A stretch of DNA of 64,000 nucleotides from Mesocentrotus franciscanus (GCA_037976565.1 CP137679.1:10514992-10578991); one strand, 5' to 3'. Shown: positions 1 to 12,987, numbered from the stretch's first letter. A program made the numbers and translations. The notes: generated by a model not told the origin, from the sequence alone.

Positions 1-628
1 GCCTGCACACGTGCGCTCCCATGTTATTAACCATATCTCAATTACACCGCGGTTTGCCAAGTAAAAAAAAAAGAGAAGGTTCCACATCAGTTTTGTAATT
101 TCAAAGTTTGCTTTAACATGAAGATCTTAAAGGTGAGATGGGCAGATATACCTTGGAGAAATTTGAGAATACTTTGAAAGCTTGTTATAATTGTGGTATT
201 TATTTAACGCACTGGAAGTTGTTTGCCACAAAAGTGTCTGTTTTTCCGAATAACCACAATTTTGTTTTAAATAAAGGGAAGGCGACATGCTCTTTCTGCA
301 TACCACGCATTGTTACGATGTAAGCAAAAGCCTGATAAAGATTCGCTAGGCTTTTCTAGCATTCGCGCCAAAGTGTTGTATCTCACCTGTAACCGGTAGA
401 GGATATGCATTTGAAGCATATTTATCTTTCTTGATAAATTTGGTGTGTTCTTGTTCTGCGTTCAACCATTCAAGTATGAGTTCTTGAAGGCCTATCATAC
501 ATGTAAGAATGTACTGTGGACCCATGCAGTTGTAGCTATGTCAGGCAAACTTTCTGGTCATGAGGAGGACAGAGTTACATTGTTGGAGTTGAATATACAT
601 TAATTGAATCGGTGTACTGTTTTATAAG
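1..628. other. Intergenic, nothing recognised
   Basis: Unique-looking AT-rich sequence. A 61-codon open frame at 138-323 contains scattered Cys residues but resembles no family I know and lacks supporting signals. Confidence 0.5.
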
Positions 629-632
629 CGTA

Positions 633-888
633 CAGTGGCGTATCCAGAAATTACAAACATGCTGAACCTGGGGCCGAATCCTCTCCCCCACTTCAAGGAG
701 GGGAGGGGGGGGGGGTGTTCAAAATGTACCTGGAATGCCCATGTACTATATACATCCATTGAAAGTTCTATATCTATTATCATTACTTTTAAGAAATTAT
801 GGAGTTTACAGGGGAGGGGTTCAGCAGAGGAAGGGCTATTAGGACATGGAAGGACATTTCTCTATTCAATAACTAGATACGCCACTGG
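633..888. mobile_element. Small TIR element (CAGTGGCGTATCC ends)
   Basis: The left end CAGTGGCGTATCC (633) is mirrored at the right end by GATACGCCACTG (to 888), giving a ~256-bp non-coding unit. No clean target-site duplication is visible. CAGTGGCG termini occur on some non-autonomous DNA transposons; the superfamily is not assigned. Confidence 0.55.
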
Positions 889-1077
889 TCTCAAAAACTC
901 TTCCTCCTCCCCTACCTCTCTGGTTGAAACGAGATGCAGTCAAAATCGACATTCAGACAGAGCAAAGCCCGCGCTCCCAGAGCCATCCCATTGAGAGATG
1001 GTGAGTGTGACATCCATGATCTCTCTTTGAATAAGTTGCCATTAAAGGCCATGTATTCCTGCTACGTTAACTGAAGA

Positions 1078-1460
1078 CGATGATGATGGTGGTGGTAGTG
1101 GTGGTGGTGGTGGGGATAACGGTAGTGATGATGGTGATGATGATGATGGTGGTGGTGGTGGTGGTGGTGATGATGCATGGTGGTGGCAATGATGGTGGCG
1201 ATGGTGGTGGCAGAGGCAGTGGTGACAACAATGATGACGATGATGATTATGATGTTGATAATGACGATGATGATGATGATGATGATGATGATGGTGATGA
1301 CAAGGGCGTTGGTAGTGAAAATTAAGATATTGGTAACGATTGATGATGGTGATGATGACGACGACGATTATGATGATGAAGACGATGATGATGATTATTT
1401 CGATGATTATGATTACAATGACGATGATCATTGTGACGATGATTATGATGATGGTGGTTG
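1078..1460. repeat. (GAT/GGT)n triplet tract
   Basis: Imperfect GAT, GGT and GAC triplets over about 380 bp. Open frames on both strands here are only poly-D/V/M or poly-H/I/P and are not genes. Confidence 0.9.
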
Positions 1461-1631
1461 ATTGATGGACTGGTTGATTGCAATTCACATATACTTCTTT
1501 CCTACGAACGGTACTATTGAACATGTTTAACATGGTAATGAGACCTACAGTAAATAATTCAAAACTGGAGGCGAAAACTTGAAAAGCGAATCTTGGGTTT
1601 GGAATGCACAGAACCCCTTTGATGTCATGAG

Positions 1632-1740
1632 GTGGTAGTGGTGGTGGTGGAGGAGAAAGAGGATGAGGAGGACGACGAAAGTGATGATGATGATGATGAT
1701 GATGATGATGACGATGAGGATGATGACGATGATGTTAATG
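1632..1740. repeat. (GAT)n/(GGT)n tract
   Basis: Second, shorter GAT-rich triplet tract, probably related to the one just upstream. Confidence 0.85.
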
Positions 1741-2319
1741 GTGATGTTGGGAAAATGAGAACGCATTCGTATAGGCAATCAGGGACCTACGGGTTTATGG
1801 CCCAAGCGACTAAACAATCGAGTACTAACCAAAGGGAGTTAAACGAGTTTCGAATCCGAGACCTTTCGATGTGTGATAATTTGATGTGATAACAGGATAT
1901 TATTATCAAAGTTATTTTTGTTAAGTGCTCGAGGAAGATTCGCGAGATTAATAGCTGTTAAGGGTTAACCAATTTAGTCACGCGATGTGAAGTGTTTGCG
2001 TTTCCTGTCGGTTCGGCGTTCATTTTACACAAAACTGAATAGTTGGACATTACAGAAATTATCCTTAAAATGTATGGTATATCCTTACATCTTCTCTTTC
2101 ACCAGTTCATATCACTCTGAGAGCCAGAAGGGAGTTAACTCATTCCATTTTACATGAATTCAACGCCACTCTCGCTCTCAAAATGACTGTCTCCACAGAC
2201 GAATATGTCAGGACAAGCTGACGAAACCGTGTTTAACCGCCTACAGGGAAGGTATTCAGTTCTGCGTGAAATCCATGGCTCCTGGCACGAGCATGAAAAC
2301 AAACATTTTTGTAAGATTT
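1741..2319. other. Intergenic, mostly unique
   Basis: No gene seen. At 2118-2140 lies a copy of the short GAGCCAGAAGGGAGTTAAC motif that recurs through the window. Confidence 0.5.
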
Positions 2320-2373
2320 CCTCCTCCCGCCTTTTTTCCCTCTCTCCTCCACCCTGTCTGACTCTGTCTCTCT

Positions 2374-2416
<43 letters not shown>

Positions 2417-2660
2417 ATCTCTCGGTCATTTATCTCTGTTTTTTCTCTCCCACCCCCCCTCTTAATCTCCATCTCATCTCTGCCTCCACCAATCTCTGTT
2501 CTTTCTCTCGTCCCTCTCCCTCCCAATCTCTCTCCCATCTAACTCTGCTCTCCACACCTCTCTCTCCCCCCACTCTCTCCCCTTCCCCCTCTCGTCTTCC
2601 TCCACTTCTCGTCTCACTCTCTCTATTTCACTCTCTTGCGTTTTTCTACAGCTCTTTCTC
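2320..2660. repeat. (CT)n-rich pyrimidine tract
   Basis: Almost pure CT dinucleotides around 2372-2412, decaying into CT-rich sequence on the right. Confidence 0.9.
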
Positions 2661-2834
2661 TTTGCTTTGCTCGTCTCTCGCTGATGATCGGCGTGGCGTC
2701 GACTCGCCATCCAGCCCCGACGTCTCAAATGGACGGCTTCGATTTCAACCAGGGGATCGATGACGGATTCGTGTCATGAAGCTCGGTCTGGTCGAATGTC
2801 AAGATCGTGCGCGAAGACGGGATGACATCGAGGG

Positions 2835-3065
2835 GAGGGATAGACAGATAGAGAGGGAAAGATAGATACGTAGATAGATGGTTAGATAGATAGATAGACG
2901 GATAGATAGATAGATAGATAGAAGACATAGAGAGGGGAGATAGACAGATAGATAGACAGACAGACGGATGTATAAATAGATGGGTAGATATATAGATAGA
3001 TAGAGGAAGGGAGGATGGAAAGGAGGGGAGACGAACGAGAGGGAGAGGAAAAGATAAATTCATAG
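2835..3065. repeat. (GATA)n tract
   Basis: GATA/GACA tetranucleotides with GGA-rich flanks. Confidence 0.9.
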
Positions 3066-3889
3066 AGAGGGGTTTAGAATAATAGATTTATAGGTTAGAG
3101 TCATGCTTTAATTTTCTTCTTTAGAAATGATATGGAAAAGTTCCCAATGAGGCTGAAGTTGGCCTTGTATTTAGTTAATGAAATTAATAGAATTACATAG
3201 CATAAATAGAAGGGGGAAAAACAAAAAAAACATGAAAGATGTTAAAATCTACACTGCTAATTCAAAAGCCATCAGAAATTATATTTTGTTTGCTTCACCA
3301 GCATATAATGTTGAGATATTTATTTACACAGCGGTCAGAAATGTTCACAAAACCCTTTGCGTTATTTTCTTATAATTCTTTTGAATTATCCGAAGATTAA
3401 AAAATCCATTGTTTATCAGTGCATCGTTTTGCTCCATTTGCGGCAAGCTAATCGAAATGGGGCGTGTCTATTGTGAGCCACGCCCAGAAATGTGTATGTC
3501 GGAGTATGAAACACTTTCTTCCATCATGATTTCTGGTAGGTGCTTGTTTCAATATTATTATTTCTTTCAATAGTTGTTGCTTTTTAAGGAAATAAATTGT
3601 GTTTTGCTTAGTGTATTCTTTTCCTATTTTTTTTGTTTACTTATTTTCTGTTTCTCATCTTTTTAAATTCATAATTTAGAACTCTTCTGTAATTTATCAA
3701 TTTTTATTAAATAAAAAACTAAAGAGTACCTTCTCTTGTTAAACATCGTTTATTTTTTAAATATTTTTTTTTACCCCACAACCTGGCTGTCCGACTGTTT
3801 TTATGGGGGGTGGTGGTCATTCTGTTGCCACTCATTCCTCTAAAGTTACATGTAAACTTTTTTTAGAAGAAAAAAGGAATAATAAATAT

Positions 3890-4880
3890 ATCGTAAATGT
3901 AAGTTCTTATTATAATCTTCTAGTTGATATTTCAACCTAGATCGTCAGTTGTCCGTCTACTGATTAAAAAAAAAATCTGTTATCCCAAATTACCTGCAAA
4001 CCATTAGAAAATGAAAGGATTTGTACAAAATGAAGGCAAAGAGGAAGTAAAATGTAATGTCATTACTTTCATCTTCAAGTTAGTATGTCAACCAAAATGG
4101 TCAGTCGTCTGTCGGCCTAATGTTCTAATCTTTCCTGCAAAACTACCTGCAAACGCTTCGCTAGTTTAAGCTATTAGACAAGTACAAAGGACCGGAATGG
4201 GTTTACTACATAAAAGAAAGAAGAAAAAAAGGAAGAAAATGTAACGTCTTTACTTTCATATTTATGTTGGTATTTCATTACAAATGGTCAGTTGTCGCTC
4301 TTCTGTTGTTTCATGTCCGTCTATATGTTGAATCTGTCCTGCAAAAATACCTGCAAGGAGTTCTAGTTTAAGCCATTAGTGAAGTACACGGAACCGGAAT
4401 GAGTATACTACATAAAAGAAAGAAAGAAAAAAAAAAGGAAGAAAATGTAACGTCTTTACTTTCATCTTTATGTTAGTATTTCATTACAATAGTCAGTTGT
4501 CGCTCTATTGTTTTTCTATCTGTCTATATCTTTCCTGCAAAAATGCCTGCAAGGGGTTCTAGTTACAGCCATTAGTGAAGTACAAAGAACCGGATAGATT
4601 TATACTACATAAAAGAAAGAGGAAAGAAGAAAATGTAACGTCTTCGGCTCTTCTTCAAGTTAGTATTTCATTATAAATGGTCAGTTGTCGTTCCATTGTT
4701 TTTCCTGTCTGTCTATAATGTTGAATCTTTTCTGCAAAACTACCTGCAAGGGGTTCTAGTTTAAGCCATTAGGGAAGTACAAAGAACCGGATAGATTTGT
4801 ACCACATAAAAGAAAGAAGAAAGAAGTCAATGTAACGTCTTCGGCTCTTCCTGCAACTTGGTGTTTCATCTCAAATGGGG
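3890..4880. repeat. Tandem array, ~190-bp unit, about 5 copies
   Basis: The block AATGTAACGTCTT...TTTCAT followed by a GGTCAGTTG segment, a CCTGCAAAACTACCTGCAA segment, AAGTACAAAG and CTACATAAAAGAAAGA recurs. Copies of GTAACGTCTT or its variant begin at about 4054, 4241, 4447, 4635 and 4832, so spacing is 187-206 bp. The first copy near 3898 is weaker. Non-coding. Confidence 0.85.
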
Positions 4881-5390
4881 TCACGTCCTCAAACCGCCCA
4901 GGGCCATCATAACCTAAATCCATCTTAATAATGGCGAATCCTTTCTCCTCTAAAAGTCAAATTTACGGCTAATTTGGCCCTGAATTTATGGGGATAGACT
5001 TCCCCGACCTTTATCGTGCAATTTTCTTTGGCACTTGATGTTGCGCAAGTTCGTTTCCTTATATTGCGGCTTGTATTGTCTTTATTAATCGAGTTCGCCC
5101 GGCTACGTGACGCGACTGGTGCGTCGTCACATATGCGTTTGCATTTGGAATACTAAAATGTTGCTGTTAAATAATGCGTTTTAAATGAAGATGGATAGTC
5201 TTGTAAGGGGGCGAGGACCATTACTATGAAATGCTCATCTCAGAGAAATTAAATTAGGTCTATATAACTTCGATTAGAATTTAGATAAGGGGATTAGCGA
5301 TCGAGGGAACAAAAGCGTGAGAGCAACTGAGAACGAGCCTGAGAATCGAGATGCCAAGCAAACGGCGGTAATGTCTTACCCCGCCACATA
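4881..5390. other. Intergenic, nothing recognised
   Basis: Mixed-composition sequence without open frames of note. Confidence 0.5.
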
Positions 5391-5397
5391 TTGAAGA

Positions 5398-5463
5398 TAA
5401 AAAAGAAGAAGAAAAGAAGAAGAATAAGAAGAAGAAGAAAAGAAGAAGAAGAAGAAGAAGAAG

Positions 5464-5495
<32 letters not shown>

Positions 5496-5815
5496 GAAGA
5501 AGAAGAACAACAAGTAGAAGAACAAGTAGCAGAACAAGAACAAGAACAACAAGAACAAGTATAAGACAAATGAAAAAAATGAGGAGAAGGATATGAAGCA
5601 GAACATAGAACAGAAGAAGAGAGAATAGGATGAGAAGATGAGGGAGAAGAAGAAGGAGAATGGCGGCGGGAATGACAAAAAGAGAGAAAGAGAGAGTGAG
5701 AGAGAGAGAGAGGGGGAGACAGAGACAGAGACAGACAATCAAAGAGAGAGAGACAGAGACAGAGAATCAAAGAGAGACAGAGAGACAGAGAGACAGAGAG
5801 AAAGATAATTATATA
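5398..5815. repeat. (GAA)n followed by (GA)n/(GACA)n
   Basis: GAA/GAC triplets at 5398-5570 pass into GA and GACA repeats at 5680-5808. Nearly all purine on the plus strand. Confidence 0.9.
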
Positions 5816-6479
5816 TGCTACAATGATAGCCAAGATGTCTTAAACCCTGCCAAAAGTGCGACAGACATGCAGTTTGTACGATTTCTCGCACGTCCGCACA
5901 TTGTAGAGACAGCATGGACACTATTATGACAAATGCTTAACGAAGAGGTGTCCAAATTAGAATATCAATGATTAATTCTAATACGCCCCGTCTGACCAAC
6001 TCTCCCGCTAGAATTGAAGTTCACGATCTAGCAAAGTACATATTACCCACTTTGCTTTCCATCCGTATAACATTTGCCCGTCGATCTGTCATAGAAATCA
6101 TTGGTATTTCTTTTTAATGAATGAGTTAATAGTTATAAGAGAGAGATATAGCTAGATAAAAATAAAGATAGATACATTGATATATAGATAGATAGATGGG
6201 TGGGTGGAAATATGGCTTAATGGAAAGATGGACACATTATTCATTACTATAGGAAAAATAAAGAGCCAATGATGGTTTGATGATGTATAGATCTTTGTCT
6301 GCGTTTTAAATTCAAAGTCGCCGTTGTTGTCATCAACATTGATTCAGCTCAGCCATAAATGGCAAAAGTATGGATGTTGCCCAGTTAACACCTTTAAAAT
6401 CGTGTTATACATTGTAAAGTTTTGCATCATCTGTGATCATATTGTTACATCATTCAACAAATCAACTTCAAAGATATAT
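5816..6479. other. Intergenic, nothing recognised
   Basis: AT-rich unique sequence with a brief (GATA)n run near 6140-6200. Confidence 0.5.
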
Positions 6480-6690
6480 ATACATGTATTAGAATGAAAG
6501 AGACAAAGATAGACAGACAGAGACAGAGAAAGAGAGAGGAAAGGAGACAGAGGGTGGGGAAGGAAGGGGAGAGAGAGAGAGAGGAGTGAGTGAAGGAGAG
6601 AGGTAAGGATAGAGCGGGAAGAAAAAAATAGGGATATAGAAAGAAAGAAAGAAACAGAGAAGGAGAGAGGAGGAAGAGAAAGATCTTTTG
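6480..6690. repeat. (GA)n purine-rich tract
   Basis: GA, GAAA and GGA repeats over about 200 bp. Confidence 0.85.
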
Positions 6691-7134
6691 TTGAAATTTA
6701 GTTTTATATCATCATTTTGATAGACACGTAGGTGTTATAATGGCGGTGATGATAGTGATTATAATGACGACGTGTCTACCAAAAGAGAATTATCTTGTCA
6801 TTAAGTATGTGCACTGTCATTCAGCCAACAAATCAATCACAGCTCCTTCTCCCTCCTCCTCAAATTGTTCTCTTGATTGTCGGTTTGCACCATCCGACTC
6901 CGGATAGCATCATCTTCATCCATCTCCTCTCCATGGCAACATGAATATTACAAGAGTCTTCTACTCATCAAGAGAGAGGCGGAGAGAGAGAGAGAGAGAG
7001 GGGGGAGGATTTGTTGAGAGTACTGCCCGGCACCTGCCCATAAGAATGTGTAATGAGGGAAAGATGATGAGTCTATAGCTTTACGAGGCATAAATCAGAG
7101 AACATTAATTAGCAAATTGCAAAGACATGACCTG

Positions 7135-7371
7135 TTTGTTTCACCACCAATACCACCATCACAACCACTACCACCATCACCACCACCCCCACCACCACCG
7201 CCATCACTACTATACCACTATCACAATGTCAACAACCAACATCACCACTACTACGATTACTTCTACTACCACCATCACAACTACTACAACTATTAGGCCT
7301 ACTAATACTACTATTACTACTATTCCTACTACTACTCCTACTATTATTATTACTATTACTACTACTACTGC

Positions 7372-7430
<59 letters not shown>

Positions 7431-7487
7431 TTACTACTACTACTATTAATATACTACTACTACTACTACAACTCTACTACTCCTACT
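7135..7487. repeat. (CAC)n then (TAC)n triplet tract
   Basis: CAC/CAT triplets grade into TAC/TAT triplets. The tract ends directly at the left edge of the GGGGCAC minisatellite region. Confidence 0.9.
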
Positions 7488-7489
7488 CA

Positions 7490-9075
7490 GGGGCAGCCGA
7501 GCAACTTCCAAAGTGGGGCACCAAGAAAAAAGGGCACTTTCTGGAAAAAAAGGGCACCTACAACGGAAATCTCAAAGCGAAAATATACCATTTTTTAGAC
7601 ATTGGTATATACCCCTACATTGTGATTACATTATCAGGGATGATTTCAATATTTGTTTCACTTTATACACCATACAAGATATTGCTTAAGCATCATGCTT
7701 TGCAGTTGGGTGTGATGGTCTGACAATTTATTTGCGAGCGAGCGAAGCGAGCGAGGAAAAATTTAAGATTTGTGAGGTCGCAGTGCGAAAAATTACATCT
7801 TATAAAGAGGAAAAAACCCAATCCTGATGGGGTTATAAGCACATTCTCATAACAGAAGAATGAAAAGACCTTTGATAAGTAACATGGGTATATCATTTAT
7901 AGATGCGTGCGAGCGTAGCAAGCGAGCTCTGGGAAATTGCTCTTAGTCGCTTGAAATTAGGGCGCGTTTAATGATGAGAGGAAAAGGGGACACTTATCAA
8001 AAAGAAAAGGAGCATGTGTCAAAGTACAAAGAGTATTAATATTATCAGAGGTGAAAATGGGGCACTTCTTACACCCTCAAAAGGGGCACTCACCAGGGAT
8101 GAAAAAAGTCAGTCATGAGAATAGGGAATGGGCATTTGCCGACGGAATAGGGGCCACCATCAGACCTTGATAGGGGCATTTATAAGAGGTGGAAAGGGGC
8201 ATTTATGAAAAGGGGAAAGGTCCGTTATTAGAAACGAAAAGGGGCACGTATCATTGGTAAAAGAGAAATTATCAGAGGTGAAAAGAGGCACTTATCGCAC
8301 CTGAAAAGGGGCAATGACCAGATATAAAAAGGGGCACTTATGTGAATGAAAAGGGGGCACTTATAATAAAGGAAAATGTGCATTAGTTGAAAGAAAATGG
8401 GCGCCGATCAGATTTTAAAGGGGCATTTATCGGAGGTGAAGGGGGCACTTATCTGAAGAGAAAAGGAGTAACTTCTCGTACCTGAAAAGGGTCATTTATC
8501 AGAGAAGAGGCACTTATGAGAAGGGGAAAGGGCTCTTTTTAATGGGGCACTTATCATTAGGAAAAGGGGCACTTATTAGAAAATATAAGGTGCGCTTATC
8601 TGAGTTAAAATGGGGGTAGTTATTAAAAGGGGAAGGGGCACTTCTTACAAAGGAAAAGGGGCACTTGTCAAGGTAAAAGAGGCACTTCTCAGATTTGATT
8701 AGGGCAATTATCAGAGGTAAAGGGGGTACTTATCAAAAGTGAAAAGAGGCACTTCTCGTACCTGAAAAGGGCATTTACTAGAGATTAAAAAGGGCACTTA
8801 TGAGAATGGAAAATGGACACTATGTCTTATTGCAAAGGAAAATGGGAACTTGTCGAAGGAAAAGGTGCACGTGTCCAAATAAAAGGGGCACTTATCAGAG
8901 TTGAAAAGGGGAAGGGGCACTTTTTCAAATTAATAGGGGCACTTGTCAAAGTGAAAGGGGCACTATTCCTATGTAAAAAGGGGCACTTTTTACAAAATTA
9001 AAGGGGCACTTTTTCTATGTAAAAAGGGGCACTTTTCGGGTGCTTGAAAAAGTGGGAGGGCACTTTGGCCCCCTG
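7490..9075. repeat. GGGGCACTT(A/T)TC minisatellite region
   Basis: The motif AAAAGGGGCACTTATC with variable spacers recurs dozens of times, every 25-40 bp, most densely from 7980 to 9040. The 7730-7930 part carries GCGAGCGAAGCGAGC-type repeats. Left (GGGGCACC) and right (GGGCACTTTGGCCCCC) ends are similar and abut triplet tracts. No coding potential. Confidence 0.85.
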
Positions 9076-9094
9076 CCCCCCGGAGGGCCACCTC

Positions 9095-9111
9095 TGCTCC
9101 TACTCCTCCTC

Positions 9112-9159
<48 letters not shown>

Positions 9160-9174
9160 TACTATTATTATTAT

Positions 9175-9214
<40 letters not shown>

Positions 9215-9215
9215 G

Positions 9216-9258
<43 letters not shown>

Positions 9259-9289
9259 CTACTATTACTACTACTACTATTCCTACTAT

Positions 9290-9334
<45 letters not shown>

Positions 9335-9385
9335 TACTACTACTGTACTATCACTACTACTGTACTACTACTACTATTCTACTAT

Positions 9386-9430
<45 letters not shown>

Positions 9431-9465
9431 CACTACTACTACCACCACCACCACTACCTAAATGT
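9095..9465. repeat. (CTA)n triplet tract
   Basis: About 370 bp of CTA/CTC/ATT triplets. Long frames here are poly-L/Y/T only. Confidence 0.95.
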
Positions 9466-9503
9466 AAACTGTTTCTTTTATTACTGCTACTTTAACAACT
9501 AAC

Positions 9504-10535
9504 ATTTGCATGCTAGTCTCGAGAAGCATAGGCATTTTATATAAATTAAAATATTATCTATCACAAAAGTATATCCTTTACAATTACATTTTGTCATACA
9601 TATCTTATTGTAATATAGTGTGGGGTAATAGTAGTAAGATGAAAATTATGTTTATATATCGTCTCCAAAAGAAAGCACTTCGTCTTTGTACACATTCACA
9701 TTATTTAGCCCATACTGATCCAATATTTTGTAAACTAAAAACATTAAAAATCGCTGACATTCACAGTTTTCAAACTGCAATCTTTATGTATACATTTTGA
9801 ATAAATACTATACCTCTGGCATTTCGAAATATTGTTGTTTACAATAGTGATATATATTTTTATCCTACACGACACTCATCCGATTTCCACTTAACTAACC
9901 CAAAAATTATTATGGCCTATAAATCGATAAGACACCATGGTCCAGATATTTGGAATGCTTTACCTGACAATATTAAACACTCTGCATCTCTTTATTCATT
10001 CAAAGCATCGATGAAAAATATTTAATATCTAAAAATTAAAATACTCACAAACATTATAAGGGTCTCAGAGGTTTTGATTGTTTGTTTATATAAATTAATT
10101 TTAGATGACCAGTTCATTAACAACACGAATCGAACACTTACTTCACCTGCACACACCCACTTGCACACATTTGCAATTTTTTTCTTTCTTTAATTTCCTT
10201 CCACTTTTATTTAGATACTTTCTGAACAAAATCTTTATACGAGACACTCTATTCTCCTACATACTCCTATCATTGTAACAGCGCCATGTACCCCCCTCCC
10301 GGCTGCTATCGACTCAAGCATTCTTGCTTATGATAGTTGGCCTCTGCATTTATCTTGATTATTTTTACTTACCTCCATACTTTCAAGCTTTCAATTATAT
10401 GTGCATTTTTATGTGTGTGTATTTAAGTTGTCACTCTTTATGTAAATCAATTATATTATATACTATTATTGTTATTTGAATGTTTTATATTTGATTTATC
10501 AAGAAATGCAGAAACATCTGCAAAAAAAAATAGTT
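9504..10535 (+). pseudogene. 3' end of a LINE (CR1/jockey-like RT C-terminus), degraded
   Basis: One frame from about 9510 to 10024 reads YILSYISYCNIVWGN, RLQKKALRLCTHS, AHTDPIFCKLKTLKI and then, past one TGA at 9798, GPDIWNALPDNIKHS and SLYSFKASMK before a final stop. This is the typical C-terminal region after the RT domain in CR1/L2/jockey-type non-LTR elements. The RT catalytic part is missing (5' truncation). The following ~500 bp, rich in T, are probably its 3' UTR; the end near 10535 is approximate. Confidence 0.8.
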
Positions 10536-12180
10536 CAGTTTTTACACTGCGATAAAACTGATATTTCTATCATACCATGGTAGAGGTCAATATTCGGCAA
10601 ATCAACTTCCCAGTACTCTGGATATCTAATTATGTGTACTTTTCAAACCTGAGCCAGGTCCCGTTTCGTATGCCTTGAACATGCAGAAGATTTTTTCTTC
10701 AGTCATGTTTAAAAATACTCACACTCCCTCGAGACCTTACCCCCTCCCCACCTATAGGTAAATTTCAGTATTAAAAAGGTCATATTAATGAAGACCATAA
10801 TATAATATAAGTTGAGTTCGAAATGGGGAAGATTTTGAGATATTCAAAAAAAATTAAAACCCAAAAATCTATATCAAGCCGATACAAAAGTGGGCGATCA
10901 GACAGGCGAGAAAAAAAGAGGAAAAAAAAACAACAACAAAAAATCTCCCACAAGATCCTTGCAAAGACATACATTTTTACTTGTCATTAGGATATATAGG
11001 CCTACTATAGTAATAGGCCAAGGCTGGTTATCCGGGATAATAACCATTTATGTAAAAGTTGATGACGAATAAGGAAGAGTTAATATTATAATTAAGAAAA
11101 TGAGATTCTTTGTTGGCGTAGAGTTTTTATCAGTAGATACATTCAATACGATTTAACTGAAATTGTTTATTTACATTAGGAGTACCATCCCCCCTCGATC
11201 TATAGACCCCTCCTCTTGACATTCTCACCCCTCCTCCAAACCATATTTTGCAGACTCCACCCTAATTGATGAGTTCATTTTACAGATAGGGTATTAAAGT
11301 GAAATTCATTTTTAAAGGCAAACTCCCGTCAAATATATTACTATTTTACAACTATATTACTATTTTAATTCAATATTTTGTTTATAGATACTATAGATAA
11401 AGTGGTATATAAGTGCAGTAAGCACAAAAGTAATATTTTGTATCAATAATAGAAATATTTCCAGTTTTCCTCCCCCATTTACAAAGTGGAGTCTCCCAAA
11501 GTTGAAAGGTTACGGACACAGTTGTAAACAACATGGCAGCTTCCTGTCCGGTATATTCTGCTACAGTTTAGGTAACTAAAATTGAGATTTAAAAGACATT
11601 GTTCTATGTTTGTTGTCAAAATATGGCAGAGTAGAATATATGAATGTATGTGTTCATGTACCATATGTTAATATCCGTGATTTAGTTGTGGGCAGTTGTA
11701 AATCAATGTCTTTGCATTTCACGACTGTACTCTGTAGATCTAGACTCTACACGTAGACTATTTATACTAAGAATATAGACAGTGAGTGAATAGTCATGAT
11801 AGTGTACTGTAGCTGTATATGACACAAGCCGGGCCGCGGCTAGACAGAAATAACCGTCTGATATGGGTCATTCTTTAATAAAACTGACATTTGTTGACAT
11901 TCCCCATACACAGACGGTACCCCATACGGCTCGCACCACGGGAGAGATTGAGCCGATTGTGACACACTTTTTACCCTGAAACTTTCTCCCACGATTTTGT
12001 TTATTTAGATCTAATTTTCTGATTTATAAATCAGATACAAAAATAGTATGTATTTTTGTTCTCCTATGTACAGTTCTCAAAGTTTTATTACCTATTTCAA
12101 AATGCGAAATTTACGGACTTACGTATATGAGTTATCCATTTTTATCTCAGAACCAAGGAAACGGTACGTTCATGCATTCG
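10536..12180. other. Intergenic, nothing recognised
   Basis: AT-rich, unique-looking sequence with no long open frames and no clear repeats. Confidence 0.5.
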
Positions 12181-12455
12181 AACTGGTAATCTATGACATG
12201 ACCCGCCCGATATATTTCCGGTCAACCGACCAAAACAAGCCCAATGGCCAATCAGAGCACGTGTTTGATATTGGGCTTATGAATATTCAAACATCACCGG
12301 CTCAAGCCGGGCTGACTCATACGTAGCTATTGGACGTTCGAAAAGAAAAAATGAATATTCATCAACTTAAACCAAGATGGCTGACAACAAATCTTGTTGA
12401 CTACAAGACTTTCTCGGATTAATCATTAATATAGGATCTAAATGAGCAAGCTATC
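12181..12455 (+). promoter_or_regulatory. Promoter-like segment and possible non-coding exon 1 of SIN1
   Basis: Within 250 bp I see an ETS-type core (TTTCCGG, 12215-12221), two CCAAT motifs including CCAATCAG at 12248-12255, an E-box CACGTG at 12258-12263, and CCAAGATGGCTGAC at 12373-12386. The last fits the YY1 motif, which typically lies just downstream of the start in housekeeping promoters. A GTAAGT donor follows at 12456. This is the only cluster of core-promoter motifs I noticed in the 15 kb before the first coding exon, and the acceptor at 15166 needs an upstream exon. The start site and the link to SIN1 are inferred, not shown. Confidence 0.45.
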
Positions 12456-12987
12456 GTAAGTCAAAGTAGATATTTCTGTATTATTTTTAATTTTTAATAA
12501 GTTTCAGTGTAAAATTGCAGCCAAAGTGGATATATGAAGACGTAAAGAGTGAAAAACTCGTTGCATATCTCATTCATCGCGGTCCGGCCGAACTGAACCA
12601 TTCGCTCCCACACTACCCCATTGACGTACTTCAGTCTATGTATAGAGGCGGTCAGAGGAGCCAGATGCAATCTCAGCGGAACAACCGTCGATATCAGAGA
12701 CTGAAGCTTTCGTCTAGGCCGCGCCTGTAATACTAAAACTAATAAAACAAGTGATAGACCCATAATAAAAGTATTATCTCCCATTCATTTTTGCATGAAA
12801 ATCTGACGGGATAGTATCAGCCCGTGATTATTCAAGCAGACCTAAAGCTAAACTCGAACAAAATAGATAAGTCTTTCCACACGCAATGCGCTTCTGTCAT
12901 CACAAAGTTAGCGTGGATGTGTCCGAAGAGGACATTTTGCTGACCAAACCATATAGATACAGATACAGACCTACTATAATGTGTGAT

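Noticed and set aside
3890..4880. CRISPR-like array
   Set aside because: Repeats are ~190 bp, degenerate and without unique spacers, in eukaryotic DNA.
5281..5833. Leu/Ser-rich minus-strand frames resembling membrane proteins
   Set aside because: Antisense of GAA/GA repeats; hydrophobicity comes from CTT and CTC codons.
7127..7723. 198-codon Thr-rich frame
   Set aside because: Translation of (CAC/TAC)n; the non-repeat tail has no homology.
9040..9502. 151- and 152-codon poly-L/Y/T frames
   Set aside because: Triplet repeat (CTA)n read in different frames.
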